NCBI GenBank assembly: GCA_030142905.1
Contig: JASJOG010000078.1
Span: 682,001-746,000 of the forward strand
Source: Heliopora coerulea
Taxonomy: Eukaryota > Cnidaria > Anthozoa > Scleralcyonacea > Helioporidae
Length of the DNA stretch: 64,000 bases
Direction of reading: 5' to 3'
Each line of letters begins with the position of its first letter. Position 1 is the stretch's first letter. The notes under the pieces were generated by a model, which was not told the origin of the DNA, did no database searches, and saw only the letters and a program-made list of their open reading frames with translations. Shown here in pieces: positions 38,801-49,906 of the stretch. The translations under genes were made by a program, and so were the position numbers.

Positions 38801-40000
38801 TTAAGCCTTATATACGCATAAAAGCCAGAATATGGTAAGATTTAGTTAAACACCAAATAGTTGTAGGAAACTTTCCAAATACTTCTAAATTGTTCTTCTC
38901 CACCCAAACATTATGAAACAAATCGATTTTCGTCGATTTGACGATTTGCTGTAAAAATTTCTCCAACTCGTCAAAAACGCTTTATCTCGTCGAGATAAGA
39001 CGATTACTAAAACGAACTGTGAAAAAGTTGTGGCTTAAGTTTGTTGCATTGGTCGAATGTTTCCCAAAACTCGTCAATCGGTTTAAAATGATCTTTTCGG
39101 GTCAGAGAAGAGAATAAAAGCATTAGTTGATTGATTCGAGAAGTACTTGCGAAAATATGGCAATGTTTAAAAATTGGACAATTAAGCTTTATATACGCAT
39201 AAAAGCCAGAATATGGTAAGATTTAGTTAAACACCAAATAGTTGTAGGAAACTTTCCAAATACTTCTAAATTGTTCTCCTCCACCCAAACATCATGAAAC
39301 AAATCGATTTTCGTCTATTTGACGATTTGCTGTAAAAATTTCTCCAACTCGTCAAAAACGCTTTATCTCGTCGGGATAAGACGATTACTAAAACGAACTG
39401 TGAAACAGTTGTGGCTTAAGTTTGTTGCATTGGTCGAATGTTTCCCAAAACTCGTCAATCGGTTTAAAATGATCTTTTCGGGTCAGAGAAGAGAATAAAA
39501 GCATTAGTTGATTGATTCGAGAAGTACTTGCGAAAATATGGCAATGTTTAAAAATTGGACAATTAAGCTTTATATACGCATAAAAGCCAGAATATGGTAA
39601 GATTTAGTTAAACACCAAATAGTTGTAGGAAACTTTCCAAATACTTCTAAATTGTTCTCCTCCACCCAAACATCATGAAACAAATCGATTTTCGTCGATT
39701 TGACGATTTGCTGTAAAAATTTCTCCAACTCGTCAAAAACGCTTTATCTCGTCGGGATAAGACGATTACTAAAACGAACTGTGAAACAGTTGTGGCTTAA
39801 GTTTGTTGCATTTGTCGAATATTTGCAAAAACTCGTCATTCGGTTTAAAATGATCTTTTCGGGTCAGAGAAGAGAATAAAAGCATTAGTTGATTGATTCG
39901 AGAAGTACTTGCGAAAATATGGCAATGTTTAAAAATTGGACAATTAAGCTTTATATACGCATAAAAACCAGAATATGGTAAGATTTAGTTAAACACCAAA
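35811..40000. repeat. 11-monomer segmental duplication, copy 2
   Basis: Partner of 29716-33905; both blocks are 4190 bp because each contains the same 380-bp monomer. By eye only about four substitutions separate them: two at GAATTCC versus GAAGTAC, AATCATC versus AATGATC near 36422, and AAAAACCAG versus AAAAGCCAG near 39965. The boundaries fall at or close to monomer junctions. The copy inserts a run of trimers between two stretches of 6-mer sequence. Confidence 0.9.
36573..36952. repeat. 380-bp Q/M monomer (copy of the 30478 variant)
   Basis: Carries the same TAAATATTCTCC deletion and AAAACAAACTG as the monomer 6095 bp upstream. The shared private indel independently supports the duplication. 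Confidence 0.93.
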
Positions 40001-42667
40001 TAGTTGTAGGAAACTTTCCAAATACTTCTAAATTGTTCTCCTCCACCCAAACATCATGAAACAAATCGATTTTCGTCGATTTGACGATTTGCTGTAAAAA
40101 TTTCTCCAACTCGTCAAAAACGCTTTATCTCGTCGGGATAAGACGATTACTAAAACGAACTGTGAAACAGTTGTGGCTTAAGTTTGTTGCATTGGTCGAA
40201 TGTTTCCCAAAACTCGTCAATCGGTTTAAAATGATCTTTTCGGGTAAGAGAAGAGAATAAAAGCATTAGTTGATTGATTCGAGAAGTACTTGCGAAAATA
40301 TGGCAATGTTTAAAAATTGGACAATTAAGCTTTATATACGCATAAAAGCCCGAATATGGTAAGATTTAGTTAAACACCAAATAGTTGTAGGAAACTTTCC
40401 AAATACTTCTAAATTGTTCTCCTCCACCCAAACATCATGAAACAAATCGATTTTCGTCGATTTGACGATTTGCTGTAAAAATTTCTCCAACTCGTCAAAA
40501 ACGCTTTATCTCGTCGGGATAAGACGATTACTAAAACGAACTGTGAAACAGTTGTGGCTTAAGTTTGTTGCATTGGTCGAATGTTTCCCAAAACTCGTCA
40601 ATCGGTTTAAAATGATCTTTTCGGGTCAGAGAAGAAAATAAAAGCATTAGTTGATTGATTCGAGAAGTACTTGCGAAAATATGGCAATGTTTAAAAATTG
40701 GACAATTAAGCTTTATATACGCATAAAAGCCAGAATATGGTAAGATTTAGTTAAACACCAAATAGTTGTAGGAAACTTTCCAAATACTTCTAAATTGTTC
40801 TCCTCCACCCAAACATCATGAAACAAATCGATTTTCGTCGATTTGACGATTTGCTGTAAAAATTTCTCCAACTCGTCAAAAACGCTTTATCTCGTCGGGA
40901 TAAGACGATTACTAAAACGAACTGTGAAACAGTTGTGGCTTAAGTTTGTTGCATTGGTCGAATGTTTCCCAAAACTCGTCAATCGGTTTAAAATGATCTT
41001 TTCGGGTCAGAGAAGAGAATAAAAGCATTAGTTGATTGATTCGAGAAGTACTTGCGAAAATATGGCAATGTTTAAAAATTGGACAATTAAGCCTTATATA
41101 CGCATAAAAGCCAGAATATGGTAAGATTTAGTTAAACACCAAATAGTTGTAGGAAACTTTCCAAATACTTCTAAATTGTTCTTCTCCACCCAAACATTAT
41201 GAAACAAATCGATTTTCGTCGATTTGACGATTTGCTGTAAAAATTTCTCCAACTCGTCAAAAACGCTTTATCTCGTCGAGATAAGACGATTACTAAAACG
41301 AACTGTGAAACAGTTGTGGCTTAAGTTTGTTGCATTGGTCGAATGTTTCCCAAAACTCGTCAATCGGTTTAAAATGATCTTTTCGGGTCAGAGAAGAGAA
41401 TAAAAGCATTAGTTGATTGATTCGAGAAGTACTTGCGAAAATATGGCAATGTTTAAAAATTGGACAATTAAGCTTTATATACGCATAAAAGCCAGAATAT
41501 GGTAAGATTTAGTTAAACACCAAATAGTTGTAGGAAACTTTCCAAATACTTCTAAATTGTTCTCCTCCACCCAAACATCATGAAACAAATCGATTTTCGT
41601 CTATTTGACGATTTGCTGTAAAAATTTCTCCAACTCGTCAAAAACGCTTTATCTCGTCGGGATAAGACGATTACTAAAACGAACTGTGAAACAGTTGTGG
41701 CTTAAGTTTGTTGCATTGGTCGAATGTTTCCCAAAACTCGTCAATCGGTTTAAAATGATCTTTTCGGGTCAGAGAAGAGAATAAAAGCATTAGTTGATTG
41801 ATTCGAGAAGTACTTGCGAAAATATGGCAATGTTTAAAAATTGGACAATTAAGCTTTATATACGCATAAAAGCCAGAATATGGTAAGATTTAGTTAAACA
41901 CCAAATAGTTGTAGGAAACTTTCCAAATACTTCTAAATTGTTCTCCTCCACCCAAACATCATGAAACAAATCGATTTTCGTCGATTTGACGATTTGCTGT
42001 AAAAATTTCTCCAACTCGTCAAAAACGCTTTATCTCGTCGGGATAAGACGATTACTAAAACGAACTGTGAAACAGTTGTGGCTTAAGTTTGTTGCATTTG
42101 TCGAATATTTGCCAAAACTCGTCAATCGGTTTAAAATGATCTTTTCGGGTCAGAGAAGAGAATAAAAGCATTAGTTGATTGATTCGAGAAGTACTTGCGA
42201 AAATATGGCAATGTTTAAAAATTGGACAATTAAGCTTTATATACGCATAAAATCCCGAATATGGTAAGATTTAGTTAAACACCAAATAGTTGTAGGAAAC
42301 TTTCCAAATACTTCTAAATTGTTCTCCTCCACCCAAACATCATGAAACAGATCGATTTTCGTCGATTTGACGATTTGCTGTAAAAATTTCTCCAACTCGT
42401 CAAAAACGCTTTATCTCGTCGGGATAAGACGATTACTAAAACGAACTGTGAAAAAGTTGTGGCTTAAGTTTGTTGCATTGGTCGAATGTTTCCCAAAACT
42501 CGTCAATCGGTTTAAAATGATCTTTTCGGGTCAGAGAAGAGAATAAAAGCATTAGTTGATTGATTCGAGAAGTACTTGCGAAAATATGGCAATGTTTAAA
42601 AATTGGACAATTAAGCCTTATATACGCATAAAAGCCCGAATATGGTAAGATTTAGTTAAACACCAAA
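38096..42667. repeat. 6-mer HOR, two copies of 2286 bp (38096 and 40382)
   Basis: Each unit runs: monomer with AGAAGAAAAT; CCT-tailed P/N; TTCTTCTCC/CATTATG class A; CGTCTATTTG monomer; P/M monomer; a sixth variable monomer (GGGTAAGAG at 40001, AAACAGATCG at 42287). A partial unit lies at 32001-33905. In the second unit the class A member at 41144 has reverted to GAAACAG while keeping CGAGATAAG. Confidence 0.85.
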
Positions 42668-43810
42668 TAGTTGTAGGAAACTTTCCAATAACTTCTAAAT
42701 TGTTCTCCTCCACCCAAACATCATGAAACAAATAGATTTTCTTCGATTTGACGATTTGCTGTAAAAATTTCTCCAACTCGTCAAAAACGCTTTATCTCGT
42801 CGGGATAAGACGATTACTAAAACGAACTGTGAAACAGTTGTGGCTTAAGTTTGTTGCATTTGTCGAATATTTGCAAAAACTCGTCATTCGGTTTAAAATG
42901 ATCTTTTCGGGTCAGAGAAGAGAATAAAAGCATTAGTTGATTGATTCGAGAAGTACTTGCGAAAATATGGCAATGTTTAAAAATTGGACAATTAAGCTTT
43001 ATATACGCATAAAAACCAGAATATGGTAAGATTTAGTTAAACACCAAATAGTTGTAGGAAACTTTCCAAATACTTCTAAATTGTTCTCCTCCACCCAAAC
43101 ATCATGAAACAAATCGATTTTCGTCGATTTGACGATTTGCTGTAAAAATTTCTCCAACTCGTCAAAAACGCTTTATCTCGTCGGGATAAGACGATTACTA
43201 AAACGAACTGTGAAACAGTTGTGGCTTAAGTTTGTTGCATTGGTCGAATGTTTCCCAAAACTCGTCAATCGGTTTAAAATGATCTTTTCGGGTCAGAGAA
43301 GAGAATAAAAGCATTAGTTGATTGATTCGAGAAGTACTTGCGAAAATATGGCAATGTTTAAAAATTGGACAATTAAGCTTTATATACGCATAAAAGCCAG
43401 AATATGGTAAGATTTAGTTAAACACCAAATAGTTGTAGGAAACTTTCCAAATACTTCTAAATTCTTCTCCTCCACCCAAACATCATGAAACAAATCGATT
43501 TTCGTCGATTTGACGATTTGCTGTAAAAATTTCTCCAACTCGTCAAAAACGCTTTATCTCGTCGGGATAAGACGATTACTAAAACGAACTGTGAAACAGT
43601 TGTGGCTTAAGTTTGTTGCATTGGTCGAATGTTTCCCAAAACTCGTCAATCGGTTTAAAATGATCTTTTCGGGTCAGAGAAGAGAATAAAAGCATTAGTT
43701 GATTGATTCGAGAAGTACTTGCGAAAATATGGCAATGTTTAAAAATTGGACAATTAAGCTTTATATACGCATAAAAGCCAGAATATGGTAAGATTTAGTT
43801 AAACACCAAA

Positions 43811-44191
43811 TAGTTGTAGGAAACTTTCCAAATACTTCTAAATTGTTCTTCTCCACCCAAACATTATGAAACAAATCGATTTTCGTCGATTTGACGATTT
43901 GCTGTAAAAATTTCTCCAACTCGTCAAAAACGCTTTATCTCGTCGAGATAAGACGATTACTAAAACGAACTGTGAAAAAGTTGTGGCTTAAGTTTGTTGC
44001 ATTGGTCGAATGTTTCCCAAAACTCGTCAATCGGTTTAAAATGATCTTTTCGGGTCAGATAAGAGAATAAAAGCATTAGTTGATTGATTCGAGAAGTACT
44101 TGCGAAAATATGGCAATGTTTAAAAATTGGACAATTAAGCTTTATATACGCATAAAAGCCAGAATATGGTAAGATTTAGTTAAACACCAAA
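43811..44191 (+). repeat. Representative class A monomer (A136 + A168)
   Basis: Class A differs from class N mainly by CGAGATAAG in place of CGGGATAAG (offset 136) and GTGAAAAAG in place of GTGAAACAG (offset 168). The first change makes the offset 125-141 segment a perfect 7-bp inverted repeat. The second breaks the offset 158-172 inverted repeat. This copy also has the TTCTTCTCC and CATTATG head variants shared with 32763, 35049, 38858, 41144 and 46097, which marks one position of the 6-mer HOR. Many class A copies elsewhere carry CCTAATAC instead of CCAAATAC near offset 20. Confidence 0.9.
43935..43951. other. Inverted repeat 3, perfect only in A136 monomers
   Basis: TTATCTC-GTC-GAGATAA is a perfect 7-bp inverted repeat in class A. 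In G136 monomers the same place reads CGGGATAA and only the 5-bp TTATC/GATAA arms remain around a 7-base loop. Shown here in the class A representative. Confidence 0.82.
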
Positions 44192-45395
44192 TAGTTGTAG
44201 GAAACTTTCCAAATACTTCTAAATTGTTCTCCTCCACCCAAACATCATGAAACAAATCGATTTTCGTCTATTTGACGATTTGCTGTAAAAATTTCTCCAA
44301 CTCGTCAAAAACGCTTTATCTCGTCGGGATAAGACGATTACTAAAACGAACTGTGAAACAGTTGTGGCTTAAGTTTGTTGCATTGGTCGAATGTTTCCCA
44401 AAACTCGTCAATCGGTTTAAAATGATCTTTTCGGGTCAGATAAGAGAATAAAAGCATTAGTTGATTGATTCGAGAAGTACTTGCGAAAATATGGCAATGT
44501 TTAAAAATTGGACAATTAAGCTTTATATACGCATAAAAGCCAGAATATGGTAAGATTTAGTTAAACACCAAATAGTTGTAGGAAACTTTCCAAATACTTC
44601 TAAATTGTTCTCCTCCACCCAAACATCATGAAACAGATCGATTTTCGTCGATTTGACGATTTGCTGTAAAAATTTCTCCAACTCGTCAAAAACGCTTTAT
44701 CTCGTCGGGATAAGACGATTACTAAAACGAACTGTGAAAAAGTTGTGGCTTAAGTTTGTTGCATTGGTCGAATGTTTCCCAAAACTCGTCAATCGGTTTA
44801 AAATGATCTTTTCGGGTCAGAGAAGAGAATAAAAGCATTAGTTGATTGATTCGAGAAGTACTTGCGAAAATATGGCAATGTTTAAAAATTGGACAATTAA
44901 GCCTTATATACGCATAAAAGCCCGAATATGGTAAGATTTAGTTAAACACCAAATAGTTGTAGGAAACTTTCCAATAACTTCTAAATTGTTCTCCTCCACC
45001 CAAACATCATGAAACAAATAGATTTTCTTCGATTTGACGATTTGCTGTAAAAATTTCTCCAACTCGTCAAAAACGCTTTATCTCGTCGGGATAAGACGAT
45101 TACTAAAACGAACTGTGAAACAGTTGTGGCTTAAGTTTGTTGCATTTGTCGAATATTTGCAAAAACTCGTCATTCGGTTTAAAATGATCTTTTCGGGTCA
45201 GAGAAGAGAATAAAAGCATTAGTTGATTGATTCGAGAAGTACTTGCGAAAATATGGCAATGTTTAAAAATTGGACAATTAAGCTTTATATACGCATAAAA
45301 ACCAGAATATGGTAAGATTTAGTTAAACACCAAATAGTTGTAGGAAACTTTCCAAATACTTCTAAATTGTTCTCCTCCACCCAAACATCATGAAA

Positions 45396-45417
45396 CAAAT
45401 CGATTTTCGTCGATTTG
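45396..45417. other. Inverted repeat 1 in the monomer (offset 62-83)
   Basis: CAAATCGA and TCGATTTG form an 8-bp perfect stem around a 6-base loop (TTTTCG). A further CGATTTG follows one base later, so the left arm can pair with either. In Q and R heads the outermost pair is lost but the 7-bp AAATCGA/TCGATTT stem remains. It is present in most of the 168 monomers and broken where AAATCAATT occurs (2286, 3048). It could be a protein-binding palindrome; no function is known from sequence. Confidence 0.8.
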
Positions 45418-45491
45418 ACGATTTGCTGTAAAAATTTCTCCAACTCGTCAAAAACGCTTTATCTCGTCGGGATAAGACGATTACTAAAACG

Positions 45492-45506
45492 AACTGTGAA
45501 ACAGTT
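45492..45506. other. Inverted repeat 2 (offset 158-172)
   Basis: AACTGT-GAA-ACAGTT is a perfect 6-bp inverted repeat with a 3-base centre in C168 monomers. In A168 monomers (GAAAAAG) one pair is lost. Confidence 0.8.
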
Positions 45507-45611
45507 GTGGCTTAAGTTTGTTGCATTGGTCGAATGTTTCCCAAAACTCGTCAATCGGTTTAAAATGATCTTTTCGGGTCAGAGAAGAGAATAAAAGCAT
45601 TAGTTGATTGA

Positions 45612-45630
45612 TTCGAGAAGTACTTGCGAA
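45612..45630. other. Nested palindrome around a ScaI site (offset 278-296)
   Basis: The 8-bp palindrome AAGTACTT (45618-45625) is flanked by TTCG on the left and CGAA on the right, giving an extended imperfect dyad of about 19 bp. It lies inside the most conserved part of the monomer. A GTAATTGCG variant in a few domain 2 copies (9524, 11048, 15238, 16000, 17905) breaks it. Confidence 0.75.
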
Positions 45631-45648
45631 AATATGGCAATGTTTAAA

Positions 45649-45660
45649 AATTGGACAATT
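45649..45660. other. Inverted repeat 4 (offset 315-326)
   Basis: AATTG-GA-CAATT is a 5-bp inverted repeat with a 2-base centre, present in nearly all monomers just before the HindIII or CCT polymorphism. Short and AT-rich, so possibly fortuitous. Confidence 0.55.
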
Positions 45661-46858
45661 AAGCTTTATATACGCATAAAAGCCAGAATATGGTAAGATT
45701 TAGTTAAACACCAAATAGTTGTAGGAAACTTTCCAAATACTTCTAAATTCTTCTCCTCCACCCAAACATCATGAAACAAATCGATTTTCGTCGATTTGAC
45801 GATTTGCTGTAAAAATTTCTCCAACTCGTCAAAAACGCTTTATCTCGTCGGGATAAGACGATTACTAAAACGAACTGTGAAACAGTTGTGGCTTAAGTTT
45901 GTTGCATTGGTCGAATGTTTCCCAAAACTCGTCAATCGGTTTAAAATGATCTTTTCGGGTCAGAGAAGAGAATAAAAGCATTAGTTGATTGATTCGAGAA
46001 GTACTTGCGAAAATATGGCAATGTTTAAAAATTGGACAATTAAGCTTTATATACGCATAAAAGCCAGAATATGGTAAGATTTAGTTAAACACCAAATAGT
46101 TGTAGGAAACTTTCCAAATACTTCTAAATTGTTCTTCTCCACCCAAACATTATGAAACAAATCGATTTTCGTCGATTTGACGATTTGCTGTAAAAATTTC
46201 TCCAACTCGTCAAAAACGCTTTATCTCGTCGAGATAAGACGATTACTAAAACGAACTGTGAAAAAGTTGTGGCTTAAGTTTGTTGCATTGGTCGAATGTT
46301 TCCCAAAACTCGTCAATCGGTTTAAAATGATCTTTTCGGGTCAGATAAGAGAATAAAAGCATTAGTTGATTGATTCGAGAAGTACTTGCGAAAATATGGC
46401 AATGTTTAAAAATTGGACAATTAAGCTTTATATACGCATAAAAGCCAGAATATGGTAAGATTTAGTTAAACACCAAATAGTTGTAGGAAACTTTCCAAAT
46501 ACTTCTAAATTGTTCTCCTCCACCCAAACATCATGAAACAAATCGATTTTCGTCTATTTGACGATTTGCTGTAAAAATTTCTCCAACTCGTCAAAAACGC
46601 TTTATCTCGTCGGGATAAGACGATTACTAAAACGAACTGTGAAACAGTTGTGGCTTAAGTTTGTTGCATTGGTCGAATGTTTCCCAAAACTCGTCAATCG
46701 GTTTAAAATGATCTTTTCGGGTCAGAGAAGAGAATAAAAGCATTAGTTGATTGATTCGAGAAGTACTTGCGAAAATATGGCAATGTTTAAAAATTGGACA
46801 ATTAAGCTTTATATACGCATAAAATCCCGAATATGGTAAGATTTAGTTAAACACCAAA

Positions 46859-47239
46859 TAGTTGTAGGAAACTTTCCAAATACTTCTAAATTGTTCTCCT
46901 CCATCTTAAAATCATGAAAAAATTCGATTTTCTTCAATTTGACGATTTGCTTTAAAAATTTCTCCAACTCGTCAAAAACGCTTTATCTCGTCGGGATAAG
47001 ACGATTACTAAAACGAACTGTGAAACAGTTGTGGCTTAAGTTTGTTGCATTTGTCGAATATTTGCAAAAACTCGTCAATCGGTTTAAAATGATCTTTTCG
47101 GGTCAGAGAAGAGAATAAAAGCATTAGTTGATTGATTCGAGAAGTACTTGCGAAAATATGGCAATGTTTAAAAATTGGACAATTAAGCTTTATATACGCA
47201 TAAAATCCCGAATATGGTAAGATTTAGTTAAACACCAAA
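46859..47239. repeat. Divergent Q/M monomer at the domain 4/5 boundary
   Basis: Within about 55 bases this copy has five private substitutions: CATCTTAAAATCATG for CATCTAAACATCATG (two), AAAATTCG for AAAAATCG, TTCTTCAATTT for TTCTTCGATTT, and GCTTTAAAAA for GCTGTAAAAA. The rest is ordinary class M with a TCCCG tail. It is the last Q-headed monomer; downstream heads are P or R. It breaks the CAAATCGA hairpin arms. It may be an old copy not yet homogenised. Confidence 0.8.
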
Positions 47240-49906
47240 TAGTTGTAGGAAACTTTCCAAATACTTCTAAATTGTTCTCCTCCACCCAAACATCATGAAA
47301 CAAATCGATTTTCGTCGATTTGACGATTTGCTGTAAAAATTTCTCCAACTCGTCAAAAACGCTTTATCTCGTCGGGATAAGACGATTACTAAAACGAACT
47401 GTGAAAAAGTTGTGGCTTAAGTTTGTTGCATTGGTCGAATGTTTCCCAAAACTCGTCAATCGGTTTAAAATGATCTTTTCGGGTCAGAGAAGAGAATAAA
47501 AGCATTAGTTGATTGATTCGAGAAGTACTTGCGAAAATATGGCAATGTTTAAAAATTGGACAATTAAGCCTTATATACGCATAAAAGCCAGAATATGGTA
47601 AGATTTAGTTAAACACCAAACAGTTGTAGGAAACTTTCCAATAACTTCTAAATTGTTCTCCTCCACCCAAACATCATGAAACAAATAGATTTTCTTCGAT
47701 TTGACGATTTGCTGTAAAAATTTCTCCAACTCGTCAAAAACGCTTTATCTCGTCGGGATAAGACGATTACTAAAACGAACTGTGAAACAGTTGTGGCTTA
47801 AGTTTGTTGCATTTGTCGAATATTTGCCAAAACTCGTCAATCGGTTTAAAATGATCTTTTCGGGTCAGAGAAGAGAATAAAAGCATTAGTTGATTGATTC
47901 GAGAAGTACTTGCGAAAATATGGCAATGTTTAAAAATTGGACAATTAAGCTTTATATACGCATAAAAGCCAGAATATGGTAAGATTTAGTTAAACACCAA
48001 ATAGTTGTAGGAAACTTTCCAAATACTTCTAAATTGTTCTCCTCCACCCAAACATCATGAAACAAATCGATTTTCGTCGATTTGACGATTTGCTGTGAAA
48101 ATTTCTCCAACTCGTCAAAAACGCTTTATCTCGTCGGGATAAGACGATTACTAAAACGAACTGTGAAACAGTTGTGGCTTAAGTTTGTTGCATTTGTCGA
48201 ATATTTGCAAAAACTCGTCAATCGGTTTAAAATGATCTTTTCGGGTCAGAGAAGAGAATAAAAGCATTAGTTGATTGATTCGAGAAGTACTTGCGAAAAT
48301 ATGGCAATGTTTAAAAATTGGACAATTAAGCCTTATATACGCATAAAACCCCGAATATGGTAATATTTAGTTAAACACCAAATAGTTGTAGGAAACTTTC
48401 CAAATACTTCTAAATTGTTCTCCTCCACCTAAACATCATGAAAAAAATCGATTTTCTTCGATTTGACGATTTGCTGTAAAAATTTCTCCAACTCGTCAAA
48501 AACGCTTTATCTCGTCGGGATAAGACGATTACTAAAACGAACTGTGAAACAGTTGTGGCTTAAGTTTGTTGCATTTGTCGAATATTTGCAAAAACTCGTC
48601 AAACGGTTTAAAATGATCTTTTCGGGTCAGAGAAGAGAATATAAGCATTAGTTGATTGATTCGAGAAGTACTTGCGAAAATATGGCAATGTTTAAAAATT
48701 GGACAATTAAGCTTTATATACGCATAAAATCCCGAATATGGTAAGATTTAGTTAAACACCAAATAGTTGTAGGAAACTTTCCAAATACTTCTAAATTGTT
48801 CTCCTCCACCCAAACATCATGAAACAGATCGATTTTCGTCGATTTGACGATTTGCTGTAAAAATTTCTCCAACTCGTCAAAAACGCTTTATCTCGTCGGG
48901 ATAAAACGATTACTAAAACGAACTGTGAAACAGTTGTGGCTTAAGTTTGCTGCATTGGTCGAATGTTTCCCAAAACTCGTCAATCGGTTTAAAATGATCT
49001 TTTCGGGTCAGAGAAGAGAATAAAAGCATTAGTTGATTGATTCGAGAAGTACTTGCGAAAATATGGCAATGTTTAAAAATTGGACAATTAAGCCTTATAT
49101 ACGCATAAAAGCCAGAATATGGTAAGATTTAGTTAAACACCAAATAGTTGTAGGAAACTTTCCAAATACTTCTAAATTGTTCTCCTCCACCCAAACATCA
49201 TGAAACAAATCGATTTTCGTCGATTTGACGATTTGCTGTAAAAATTTCTCCAACTCGTCAAAAACGCTTTATCTCGTCGGGATAAGACGATTACTAAAAC
49301 GAACTGTGAAAAAGTTGTGGCTTAAGTTTTTTGAATTGGTCGAATGTTTCCCAAAACTCGTCAATCGGTTAAAAATGATCTTTTCGGGTCAGAGAAGAGA
49401 ATAAAATCATTAATTGATTGATTCGAGAAGTACTTGCGAAAATATGGCAATGTTTAAAAATTGGACAATTAAGCCTTATATACGCATAAAAGCCAGAATA
49501 TGGTAAGATTTAGTTAAACACCAAATAGTTGTAGGAAACTTTCCAAATACTTCTAAATTGTTCTCCTCCACCCAAACATCATGAAAAAAATCGATTTTCG
49601 TCGATTTGACGATTTGCTGTAAAAATTTCTCCAACTCGTCAAAAACGCTTTATCTCGTCGGGATAAGACGATTACTAAAACGAACTGTGAAAAAGTTGTG
49701 GCTTAAGTTTGTTGCATTTGTCGAATATTTGCAAAAACTCGTCAATCGGTTTAAAATGATCTTTTCGGGTCAGAGAAGAGAATAAAAGCATTAGTTGATT
49801 GATTCGAGAAGTACTTGCGAAAATATGGCAATGTTTAAAAATTGGACAATTAAGCTTTATATACGCATAAAAGATGGAATATGGTAAGATTTAGTTAAAC
49901 ACCAAA

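Larger units (their letters stand above)
45335..45715 (+). repeat. Reference monomer, class N (P head, CTT tail)
   Basis: This copy carries the common state at nearly all diagnostic sites, so it serves as a practical consensus: P head (C46, C48, C62), G75, G136, C168, N block (G194, G202, C206, C208), T245 and A247, HindIII site AAGCTT at offset 327, GCCAG near offset 348. It has 34-35% GC. The sequence-motif entries below are placed in this copy. It is not a gene: the minus-strand frame is closed by a TAA at offsets 124-126 and the plus strand has only short frames. Strand is nominal. Confidence 0.9.
32001..46858. repeat. Domain 4: 6-mer HORs and segmental duplication, m84-m122
   Basis: Only satellite is present. 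Marker monomers with TTCTTCTCC plus CATTATG start at 32763, 35049, 38858, 41144, 43811 and 46097. Each is followed by a monomer with CGTCTATTTG. Spacings are 2286 (6 x 381), 3809, 2286, 2667 and 2286, so a 6-mer is the main unit, with 7- and 10-monomer irregularities. An 11-monomer block from domain 3/4 is copied into the middle. Confidence 0.85.
42287..46858. repeat. 6-mer HOR, two copies of 2286 bp (42287 and 44573)
   Basis: Each unit runs: AAACAGATCG with GAAAAAG and GCCCGAATATGG tail; CCAATAACTTC with AAATAGATTTTC, class M and AAAAACCAG; plain P/N; AAATTCTTCTCC; CATTATG class A with AGATAAGAG; CGTCTATTTG. The sixth members differ: 44192 has AGATAAGAG and a GCCAG tail, while 46478 has AGAGAAGAG and a TCCCG tail, so the second unit ends in a recombinant. 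Confidence 0.88.

Noticed and set aside
45396..45430. CENP-B box within the TTCGTCG or TTCGGG segments
   Set aside because: The essential spacing TTCG-4-A-2-CGGG is not met on either strand at any CpG-rich site I checked (offsets 67-90, 125-145, 236-245, 278-296).
45431..45680. Phased A-tracts producing intrinsic curvature
   Set aside because: A/T runs are frequent, but by eye their spacing is not consistently near 10-11 bp. The base composition alone could explain them, so no feature is claimed.
45335..45715. Internal half-unit duplication of about 190 bp
   Set aside because: Comparing the two halves shows only short matches such as AACTCGTCAA, 103 bp apart, and GACGATT, 59 bp apart. There is no sustained similarity at 190 bp.
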